From Pseudomonadota bacterium (GTDB lineage Bacteria > Pseudomonadota > Gammaproteobacteria > Burkholderiales > Burkholderiaceae_C), in assembly GCA_018241405.1 (NCBI GenBank), contig JAFEDY010000033.1, forward strand, positions 1,199 to 41,785: a stretch of 40,587 bases of DNA, in the 5' to 3' direction. Shown here piece after piece: positions 18,415 through 25,274 of the stretch. The notes beneath the pieces were generated by a model. The model saw nothing but the letters and a program-made list of their open reading frames with translations. It was not told the origin of the DNA and did no database searches. How positions within the stretch are numbered: the stretch's first letter is position 1; every line of letters starts with the position of its first letter. Position numbers and translations under genes: made by a program.

Positions 18415-18628
18415 ACACCCCCCTGAGTCGCTTCGCGCCTCCGTGCGGCCGCCAGAGGCGGCAGCTCTTCGGGGCCGTCCAAGCCTGCGCAGGCAGGCTT
18501 GGAGCCGCGGCCCCCAGCCCCCGCTCTCGGCTTCGCCGGACAGGGGGATCGCTTGCTCAGCGCTGCGCGGCTGCCCGCGCTTGGGGCGCGCCGGTTTCGT
18601 GCGATGTGGGTCATCATGGGTTGTTGAC
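18415..18628 (+). repeat. Structured GC-rich spacer inside the two-component operon
   Basis: This 214-bp non-coding block separates regulator and kinase, where adjacent or overlapping genes are usual. It contains a perfect 11-bp hairpin with a 4-nt loop (18478-18503) nested in GGGGCC/GGCCCC flanks, and a 6-bp GCCGCC/GGCGGC hairpin (18448-18462). A CCCCCCTGAGTCGCTTCGCG start is familiar to me from repeats in Comamonadaceae genomes. The +1 and +3 frames across it are open but composition-driven. It may be a mobile repeat insertion that also tunes the regulator:kinase ratio. Confidence 0.6.
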
Positions 18629-19996
18629 ATGAAGCGCATCTCTTCGCTTCGGCTGCGGTTGCTGGTGTTCCTGCTGGCGGCCATCGTGCTCACGGCCCTG
18701 GTGCAGGGCGTGCTGGCCTATCGCAGTGCCCTGGATGAGACCGATGCGCTGTTCGACTACCAGATGCAGCAGACGGCATTTGCGCTGCGCGCCGGCCTGC
18801 CGCCCGATGCCCAGGCCAGCGGCAGCGCGCGCCCCGAATACCAGCATGACGAGCTCATCGTCCAGGTCTGGACCAACGAGGGGCTGCGCATCTTCGAATC
18901 CGTCGTGGGCGCGGCGCTGCCGCAGATCGCGGTGCTGGGTTTTTCCCAGGTGCAGGCGCGCGGCACCATCTACCGCGTGTTCTCGCTGCAGACGCGCTCG
19001 CAGGTCATACAGGTGGCGCAGGACATGGCGCCGCGCCGGGCCATGGCGCGCGCGCTGGCGCTGCGCTCGCTGCTGCCGCTGGCGCTGATGGCGCCGCTGT
19101 TGGCCCTGGCCGTGTGGTGGGCCGTGGGCCGGCTGCTGGCGCCCGTGGAGCGCGTGCGCGGCCAGCTGGCCGCGCGCCGGGCCGACGACCTGGTGCCCGT
19201 CAGCGACATCGGGCTGCCGAGCGAACTGCAGCCCCTGGTGCATGAATTCAACGCCCTGCTGGCGCGTGTGCAGCAGGCCTTCGAGGCGCAGCAGCATTTC
19301 GTGGCCGACGCCGCGCACGAGCTGCGCTCGCCGCTGGCCGCGCTCAAGCTGCAGGTGCAGGGCCTGCAGCGCGCCACTGATGCCGACACGCGCGCGCTGG
19401 CCATTGAGCGCCTGGCCGGCGGCATAGACCGCGCCACGCGCCTGGTCGAGCAGCTGCTGGCCCTGGCGCGCCAGGAGGCGCAGGTGACCGCGGGCGTGCC
19501 GCCCCGGCCCGTGCCGCTGGCCGATCTGGCACGCCAGGCGGTGGCCGACGCCGCACCCGCGGCGCAGCGGCGCGGCGTGGACCTGGGCCTGGCGCCGCTG
19601 TCGCCCGAGGTGGAGCAGGCCCATGTGGTCGGCCAGCCCCAGGCGCTGGAGATCCTGCTGCGCAACTTGCTGGACAACGCCGTCAAGTACACCCCGCAGG
19701 GCGGCGTGGTGGACGTGCGGCTGCAGGCCGAGCCCGGGCAGCTGGTGCTGGTGGTGGATGACAGCGGCCCCGGCATCGCCCCCGAGCAGCGCGAGCAGGT
19801 GCTGCAGCGCTTTCACCGCGGCCCGCAGGACGGCGCGCAGGTGACCGGCAGCGGCCTGGGCCTGGCCATTGCCGAGAGCATTGCGACCATGCATCGCACG
19901 CGGCTGGAGCTGGGCAGCGCCCCCGATCTGGGCGGCCTGCGCGTGAGCCTGCGGCTGGCGCGTGCCGGTGGCCCGGGGGAGGGCGCGGACGCATGA
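18629..19996 (+). CDS. Sensor histidine kinase, QseC/TctE-like
   Basis: The ATG at 18629 gives 455 residues. The first transmembrane helix spans about 9-30 and the second about 148-170, enclosing a ~115-residue periplasmic sensor domain. A HAMP-like linker (LLAPVERVRGQL) follows. The H-box is DAAHELRSPLAALK with His230. The N-box is LRNLLDNAVKYTP, G1 is VDDSGPGIAPEQR and G2 is GSGLGLAIAES. It should phosphorylate the regulator encoded upstream. Its stop overlaps the cardiolipin synthase start as ATGA. Confidence 0.93.
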   Translation: MKRISSLRLRLLVFLLAAIVLTALVQGVLAYRSALDETDALFDYQMQQTAFALRAGLPPDAQASGSARPEYQHDELIVQVWTNEGLRIFESVVGAALPQIAVLGFSQVQARGTIYRVFSLQTRSQVIQVAQDMAPRRAMARALALRSLLPLALMAPLLALAVWWAVGRLLAPVERVRGQLAARRADDLVPVSDIGLPSELQPLVHEFNALLARVQQAFEAQQHFVADAAHELRSPLAALKLQVQGLQRATDADTRALAIERLAGGIDRATRLVEQLLALARQEAQVTAGVPPRPVPLADLARQAVADAAPAAQRRGVDLGLAPLSPEVEQAHVVGQPQALEILLRNLLDNAVKYTPQGGVVDVRLQAEPGQLVLVVDDSGPGIAPEQREQVLQRFHRGPQDGAQVTGSGLGLAIAESIATMHRTRLELGSAPDLGGLRVSLRLARAGGPGEGADA

Positions 19997-21396
19997 TCCG
20001 CGTGGCTGTGCTCTCGGGTTTGGGCCATGCCGTGTTCGTGGCCGCGGGCCTGCTGGTCTATGTGATGGCCACGCGCATCGGCCACCAGCGCCGCCACCCT
20101 TCGGCGGCCATGGCCTGGGTGTTGGGCATCGTGACCATTCCCTACCTCGTCGTGCCGCTGTTCCTGCTGTTTGGCGCGCGCAAGTTCGCGCGGCCCGAGC
20201 GGCGCGTGCGCGTCGCAGCGCTGCAGATGGAGGCAGGTGCGCCGGCCTGGGCCCAGCGCTTGCTGGCCAGCATGGAGATGGCGCCCGCCATGCGCAATCA
20301 GCAGGTCGTCCTGCATGCCGATGGCGGCGAGGCGCTGCAGGGCCTGCTGGCCACCATGGCCTCGGCTCGCCATAGGCTGGATGTCTGCACCTACCTGCTC
20401 GGGCATGACGACATCGGCCGCCAGGTGGCGCAGGCGCTGCTGGACTGCGTACGCCGCGGCGTCAGCGTGCGCCTGCTGGTGGACGCCATGGGCAGCATGG
20501 GCAAGTCTCCCGGCATGTTGCGCGCTCTCAAGCGCCAGGGCGTGCAGGTGCGGCGCTTCATGCCGCTCCTGCACAACCCCCTGCATGGGCGCACCAATCT
20601 GCGCAACCACCGCAAGCTGGCGGTGGCCGATGGCCGGCGCCTGTGGAGCGGCGGGCGCAACCTGGCCGCCGAATACTTCGTGGACCGGCCGGGCCGGCCC
20701 GCGTGGGTGGACCTGAGTTTCGAGGTCTGCGGCCCGCTGGCCGAGCTGGCCCAGGCCCAGTTTTCCACCGACTGGCGCGTGGCCCGCGGCCTGGCGCTGC
20801 GCAAGGCCCGCCGAGCCCGGCATGCGCACGCATGGGACCTGCCGGCAGGCTCCGCTGGCGGCCCGCTGGCCCAATGGCTGCCCAGCGGCCCCGACCATGC
20901 TGACGACACCGTGCACGCCCTGCTGCTGGCCGCGGCCTACCATGCCGAGCGGCGCATCGTGGCCGTCACCCCGTACTTCGTGCCCGACGACGCTTTGCTG
21001 GACGCCTGGTGCCTGGCCTGCCGCCGCGGCGTGCGCGTGAGCCTGCTGGTGCCCGCGCGTTCCAACCACCGCCTGGCAGACATCGCGCGCGAACGTGCCC
21101 TGCGCGAACTCAGCGCTGCGGGCGCACAGGTCTGGCTCAGCCCGTCCATGGTGCATGCCAAGGCCGTGCTCATTGACGACGATCTGGCCCTGGCGGGCTC
21201 TCTCAACCTCGATGCGCGCAGCCTGTTCCTCAACTATGAGGCCATGACCGCCTTCTATGGCGCGCAGGAGCTGCGCTGGCTCTCGCAATGGTGCGCGCGC
21301 CAGATCGCCGCCGCACACCCCTACCGCGCGCGCCGCCCGTCCTGGGCGCGGGACATCGTCGAAGGGGTGGTGCGGGCGGTGGGTTTCCAGCTCTAG
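19993..21396 (+). CDS. cls: Cardiolipin synthase (phospholipase D family)
   Basis: A 467-residue membrane enzyme with two N-terminal helices (about 4-25 and 38-58) and two HKD motifs: His206-Lys208-Asp213 (NHRKLAVAD) and His388-Lys390-Asp395 (VHAKAVLID). GGRNLA and GSLNLDARS follow the two motifs, as in bacterial Cls. It joins two phosphatidylglycerols to make cardiolipin. Translation is coupled to the kinase through ATGA. Grouping with a DegP protease and a PmrA/QseB-like system suggests membrane remodelling under envelope stress. Its TAG stop overlaps the TAG stop of the converging gene in one CTAG. Confidence 0.9.
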   Translation: MIRVAVLSGLGHAVFVAAGLLVYVMATRIGHQRRHPSAAMAWVLGIVTIPYLVVPLFLLFGARKFARPERRVRVAALQMEAGAPAWAQRLLASMEMAPAMRNQQVVLHADGGEALQGLLATMASARHRLDVCTYLLGHDDIGRQVAQALLDCVRRGVSVRLLVDAMGSMGKSPGMLRALKRQGVQVRRFMPLLHNPLHGRTNLRNHRKLAVADGRRLWSGGRNLAAEYFVDRPGRPAWVDLSFEVCGPLAELAQAQFSTDWRVARGLALRKARRARHAHAWDLPAGSAGGPLAQWLPSGPDHADDTVHALLLAAAYHAERRIVAVTPYFVPDDALLDAWCLACRRGVRVSLLVPARSNHRLADIARERALRELSAAGAQVWLSPSMVHAKAVLIDDDLALAGSLNLDARSLFLNYEAMTAFYGAQELRWLSQWCARQIAAAHPYRARRPSWARDIVEGVVRAVGFQL

Positions 21397-23330
21397 GTGC
21401 CAGCCTGCGGTGTCGACGCGGCCTGCGCCGGAGCGGCCATGACAAAGGCGTCGGAGAAGCAAAAACTCTCGTCCAGGCCATGGGCGATGAACGCCGGCAC
21501 GGCGGTCTCGATCATGCGCACCGAGCCGCACAGGTAGACCTCGTTGCCGCTCAGGTCGGGGAAGTCGGCCAGCATGGCCTCGTGCACCAGGCCGGTGCGG
21601 CCGCCCCAGCCATCCTGCAGCGTGGGTTCGGACACCACGGGCACCACGGTGAAGTTGTCGTGCTGGCGCTGCCACTCTTCGCACAGCGCCAGCAGGTACA
21701 GGTCCTGCGGCTGGCGCACGCCCCAGTACAGGCGCATGGGGCGGTGCACGCCGCGCGCAAACGCGTCTTCCACGATGCTCTTGATGGGTGCAAAGCCCGT
21801 GGCCCCGGCGATGAAGAGGATGGGGTGGCTGCTCGCGCGCAGCGTGAACTGCCCCAGCGGCCCCTCGAAGCGCAGGCTGTCGCCCGGCTTCATGGCCTGG
21901 AACACATGGGTGGTGAAGAGCCCGCCGGGCACCAGGCGCACATGCAGCTCGATCTGGCTGCTGGCGCCGGGCCGGTTGGCAAAGGAGAAGGCGCGCCGCT
22001 GGCCGTCTTCCAGCAGGATGTTGATGTACTGCCCCGCGGCAAAGGGCAGGCTCTGGCCATCCGGCAGCTGCAGGTCTATGCGCATCACGTCCGGCGCCAG
22101 GCGCTCCATCTGCGCCACCGTGGCGCTGTAGACCTGCTGGGCCTGGCCCGCGGCACCGGTGAAGCCCGCCACGTCGATGACCATGTCCTCGCGCGGCACG
22201 GCGCAGCACATCAGGGCCTTGCCGCGTGCCTTGTCGGCGTCGGGCAGGGCGCTTCGCTGATAGGGACGGTGCTCGTACTGGCCCTGCTCGACCGAGCACA
22301 GGCACAGGCCGCAGCCGCCGTTGCGGCATTCATAGGGAAGGGCCAGGCCCTGGCGCAGGCCGGCGTCCAGTATGGTTTCGCCCGCGCGCACCTGGATGGC
22401 GGCGCCGGCACCCTGCTCGCCCAGCACCTGCACCTGGTGCAGGCGCTTGTCCCCGCGCTTGAAACGCGGCGGCCACCAGGGCAACAGCGCCACCAGGGCC
22501 GAGGCGCCCACCACCAGCGCCCACACCCGGCCCAGCGGCCATTCGGTGAGCAGCGGGAACACGGTCAGATAGAACCAGTCGAGCTCGATATGCGTGATGG
22601 CCCGCGCCAGGTCGGTCTGCCCGCCCTGGCTGTGCACCGGCTCCAGCAACGACAGCACCAGCAGCGTTGCCAGCAGCCCGATGACGATGGGCCTGGGCGG
22701 CGTGGTGCGCGCCTTGGGCACGCGCTGCACATGGATCCACATGACCATCAGCACCACCAGCGGCAGGCCCAGGTGCATGAAGGACAGCAGCGTGAAGAAG
22801 CGCGCCCCCACATGCTCGGAATACAGGAAGTTGCGCATCAGGCTGCCGCTGAAGATGGGCAGCCAGTCCAGCCACTCGAAGCTGGTGACGGTGACGTACT
22901 GCGCCAGGTGGTCCCAGGGCAGCATGTAGCCGTTGATGCCCGAGGCGTAGACCATCCAGATCAGCATCAGGCCGGTGATCCACGAAAACCAGCGAAAGCC
23001 GTGGTAGAGGTTGAAGGCAAAGTAGCGCAGCATGTGCAGCACCATGGTCAGCACCATGGCGTCGGAGGCATAGCGGTGCACGCTGCGCAGGATGCCGCCC
23101 AGCCACCATTGGTGGGTACTCAGGGCGACGACCGAGGTGTAGGCCTCGGAGATGCCGGTCTCGAAGAAGATGTACAGGTACAGGCCGCTGCCACCGACGA
23201 TCCAGAACAGGAAGAAGGTGATGGCCCCCAAGTGGTAGAAGGGGTTGATGCGGTCGCCGAACGCGGCATTGAACAGGCCCTCGGCGCGCAGGAACAGCCA
23301 CTGCAAAAGGTCTTGGAATTTTTTGATCAC
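21393..23330 (-). CDS. Cytochrome b - [2Fe-2S] ferredoxin - FAD/NAD(P) reductase fusion
   Basis: A 645-residue fusion; GTG start at 23330 with AAGGAG 8 nt upstream. Residues 1-205 resemble the four-helix core of cytochrome b/b6, with two bis-His heme sites: His85/His99 and His186/His200, each pair 14 apart. Two further helices (about 214-230, 268-286) flank LDWFYL (250-255), which may be a degenerate Qo-site PEWY. Residues ~297-390 are a plant-type ferredoxin: Cys335, Cys340, Cys343 and Cys375. Residues ~395-645 are a ferredoxin-reductase unit with RAFSFAN (FAD), GATGFAPIKS (nucleotide), VYLCGS and a terminal FCFSDAF. Electrons could pass NAD(P)H-FAD-[2Fe-2S]-hemes, or the reverse. It is the last gene of the respiratory operon and a paralogue of the cytochrome b at 25271-26869. 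Confidence 0.92.
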   Translation of the reverse strand: MIKKFQDLLQWLFLRAEGLFNAAFGDRINPFYHLGAITFFLFWIVGGSGLYLYIFFETGISEAYTSVVALSTHQWWLGGILRSVHRYASDAMVLTMVLHMLRYFAFNLYHGFRWFSWITGLMLIWMVYASGINGYMLPWDHLAQYVTVTSFEWLDWLPIFSGSLMRNFLYSEHVGARFFTLLSFMHLGLPLVVLMVMWIHVQRVPKARTTPPRPIVIGLLATLLVLSLLEPVHSQGGQTDLARAITHIELDWFYLTVFPLLTEWPLGRVWALVVGASALVALLPWWPPRFKRGDKRLHQVQVLGEQGAGAAIQVRAGETILDAGLRQGLALPYECRNGGCGLCLCSVEQGQYEHRPYQRSALPDADKARGKALMCCAVPREDMVIDVAGFTGAAGQAQQVYSATVAQMERLAPDVMRIDLQLPDGQSLPFAAGQYINILLEDGQRRAFSFANRPGASSQIELHVRLVPGGLFTTHVFQAMKPGDSLRFEGPLGQFTLRASSHPILFIAGATGFAPIKSIVEDAFARGVHRPMRLYWGVRQPQDLYLLALCEEWQRQHDNFTVVPVVSEPTLQDGWGGRTGLVHEAMLADFPDLSGNEVYLCGSVRMIETAVPAFIAHGLDESFCFSDAFVMAAPAQAASTPQAGT

Positions 23331-23343
23331 GGGCGGGGCTCCT

Positions 23344-24774
23344 TCATGCGGGCAGGGCCTGCGGCTGGCGCATGGCGCGCAGCACGACGACGACGAATAG
23401 CAGCCCGCCGATGATGGCGATCAGGCCGCCCAGGCCCATCAGGCCCATGCCGGCGACCTCGGCCGTGCTGCGCAGCACCTGCTCGGCGCCCGCCACCTTG
23501 CGCTGCACGCCGTAGCCGCCCGACCACACCAGGCCGATGATGTGCATGAACTGCCCCATGCCGTACAGCCAGGGCTGCCAGGTGGCCAGCCGCCCCTGCG
23601 GTGCCTGGTAGCCCAGGGCCGGCAGGATGCGGTACACGGCGCCCATGAGCGCCAGCGTCACGCCCACGATGCAGCCGTGGTAGTGCGCCGGTATGCGCAC
23701 GTTGCTACCCTGGATGAAAACGCCGATCACGCCGCCGGCAGCAAACAGCAGCACCGAGGCCAGCAGCGCCGCGCGCAGCGGGCGCAGGCGGGCTTCCAGG
23801 CGGCGCAGCGGCAGCACGCCCAGCACCGCGGCCAGGCCCACGGGCAGGATGGCCGGGCCGCCGCCCAGGCGCATGGCCCAGGTCAGCAGGGCGCGGTGTT
23901 CGACCGAGGCCACGTCATGCGCCAGGTAGGCATAGGGCGTGATGAAGACACCCACCAGCGCCAGCAGGAACAGCAGCAGCGTGACGCGCGGGCTCAGCGC
24001 AATGCGCGCGCCGCAGGCGCTGACCAGCCACAGCCATGACACGAGCATGAGCAGCGTCCAGGTGAATTGCAGCGCATGGCCGCCGCCCCAGAACAGGATC
24101 TCGTAGTAGGCCTTGCCGCTCAGGCTGATGGGCAGCACCACCCAGGACCAGGCAAAGCACAGCAGCGCCACGGCGGTGGCGATGGCCGCCGCGCTCAGGC
24201 CGAAATGTAGCGCGCCCTGGCCGTCGTAGCGCAGGCCCAGGCGCGGCGCCGCCAGCAGGCCGCGCAGCACCAGCAGCGCCGTGCCCAGGGCAAACACCAC
24301 CAGGCCGGCCAGGAACAGGGGTGACTCCAGCACCGGGATGTAGTTGGCCATGATGGGCTCGCCCGGGTTCACAAAGGGCGACAGCGCCATGGCCAGCGTG
24401 CCGCCGCCCGTGACCCACAGCGCCAGCCAGCCCATGGCATGTGCGCGCGGATGGCCGTGCAGGCTCCACAGCAGGCCCGCCATGGCGACGAACCACACCA
24501 GCACCGACAGGTCCACATGCAGCACCAGCGAGATGTGGAAAAAATTGGCCGCCGGCAGCCACTGGTTCACATAGGGCGTGCGCGAGACCACGAGCAGCAC
24601 GGAAAACAGGCCCGAGCCGATCAGGGCCGCCAGGCCCAGCCACAGCCAGCCGCGCGCCAGCGGCAGGCGGCTGTCGCGCGGCAGGCTGAGCTGGTAGCTG
24701 GCGCCGGGGCGCGCGGCCGGCGGGCTTGCGGCCGGCGTGGTGGGGCGGTTGGGAAAGGTGGTGTGGGCGTTCAT
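23344..24774 (-). CDS. Divergent heme-copper oxidase subunit I-like membrane protein
   Basis: A 476-residue protein with about 12 helices, resembling heme-copper oxidase/NO reductase subunit I. Helix II carries His86 (VLHVDLSVLVWF, NorB-like, with His80 nearby). The CuB helix has His233 in FWGGGHALQF. The helix X pair is His364/His366 in IPAHYHGCIVG. Where typical subunits have adjacent HH about 50 residues after the CuB helix His, this one has His286-Asp287 (YLAHDVAS), so one metal ligand is changed. No cross-linkable Tyr stands four residues after His233 (Phe237). It overlaps its upstream neighbour by ATGA and lies 13 nt before the reductase fusion. It may be an NO reductase-like core or a quinol/heme scaffold. 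The family level is fairly sure; the function is not. Confidence 0.75.
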   Translation of the reverse strand: MNAHTTFPNRPTTPAASPPAARPGASYQLSLPRDSRLPLARGWLWLGLAALIGSGLFSVLLVVSRTPYVNQWLPAANFFHISLVLHVDLSVLVWFVAMAGLLWSLHGHPRAHAMGWLALWVTGGGTLAMALSPFVNPGEPIMANYIPVLESPLFLAGLVVFALGTALLVLRGLLAAPRLGLRYDGQGALHFGLSAAAIATAVALLCFAWSWVVLPISLSGKAYYEILFWGGGHALQFTWTLLMLVSWLWLVSACGARIALSPRVTLLLFLLALVGVFITPYAYLAHDVASVEHRALLTWAMRLGGGPAILPVGLAAVLGVLPLRRLEARLRPLRAALLASVLLFAAGGVIGVFIQGSNVRIPAHYHGCIVGVTLALMGAVYRILPALGYQAPQGRLATWQPWLYGMGQFMHIIGLVWSGGYGVQRKVAGAEQVLRSTAEVAGMGLMGLGGLIAIIGGLLFVVVVLRAMRQPQALPA

Positions 24775-25274
24775 TGCAGGACAATGCCTCCCTTGTCCGG
24801 GTTGAAGTCGATCACCAGCACCTGCGCGGGCCGCAGCGTGATGGTCTCGTCGAGCTGGTAGGCTTTTGCCGCGGGGCTCTGGCCGTCCTTGAAGCGCACC
24901 GCGACCCTGTGGTCACCCGCGGCAAGGTTGAACCGGTGGTACAGCGTGGAGGCGCCGTCGCGCGACAGGCCTGCGGGCGGCGCGGTCTGGTTGAGCACGT
25001 TCTGGCCGTCGATGTCCACCTCGATGTGCACCGGCGAGCGTTCGCGCTCGCACTTCATGGCCTTGCGCATGTTGGGCGCCATCTTGGCTTGTTCCTCGGC
25101 CGTGTAGGGGCGGCATTCGGCCAGCAGCGCACCATGGTGGATGAAGCTGACCTTGATTTGCCCCATGTCGTCGGGCAGGGGGTGGTAGACCGGCCAGCGT
25201 GAGAACACGCCCAGCGCCAGGGCAAAGCCGCCATACAGCAGCGCCTGGCCGGTCCAGTTGAGTGCGCGGTTCAT
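24771..25274 (-). CDS. Membrane-anchored periplasmic protein of the respiratory operon, unknown family
   Basis: A 167-residue protein I do not recognise. Residues about 7-25 form one N-terminal helix (TGQALLYGGFALALGVF) that should anchor a periplasmic domain rich in beta structure. Conserved-looking features are His46-His47, Cys54, Cys74 and a C-terminal DFNPDKGG. The Cys and His could bind copper or form a disulfide. It overlaps both neighbours by ATGA (25271-25274 and 24771-24774), so production is tightly coupled to the cytochrome b/MvhD fusion and the divergent subunit I. It may be an assembly factor or an accessory subunit. It lacks Cox11 and SCO motifs. Confidence 0.8.
   Translation of the reverse strand: MNRALNWTGQALLYGGFALALGVFSRWPVYHPLPDDMGQIKVSFIHHGALLAECRPYTAEEQAKMAPNMRKAMKCERERSPVHIEVDIDGQNVLNQTAPPAGLSRDGASTLYHRFNLAAGDHRVAVRFKDGQSPAAKAYQLDETITLRPAQVLVIDFNPDKGGIVLQ

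Noticed and set aside
18411..18632. Small open frames inside the spacer between regulator and kinase
   Set aside because: The peptides are Arg/Ala-rich, have no family-like features and follow the hairpins; the block looks non-coding.
19813..22329. Long minus-strand open frame (838 codons) across the cls and kinase genes
   Set aside because: It is antisense to well-supported genes and its composition (Arg/Ala/Gly/His-rich) is what G+C-rich shadow frames give. The same applies to open frames at 32322-34775, 35241-36527, 21288-23414, 25262-26995 and 3360-4298.
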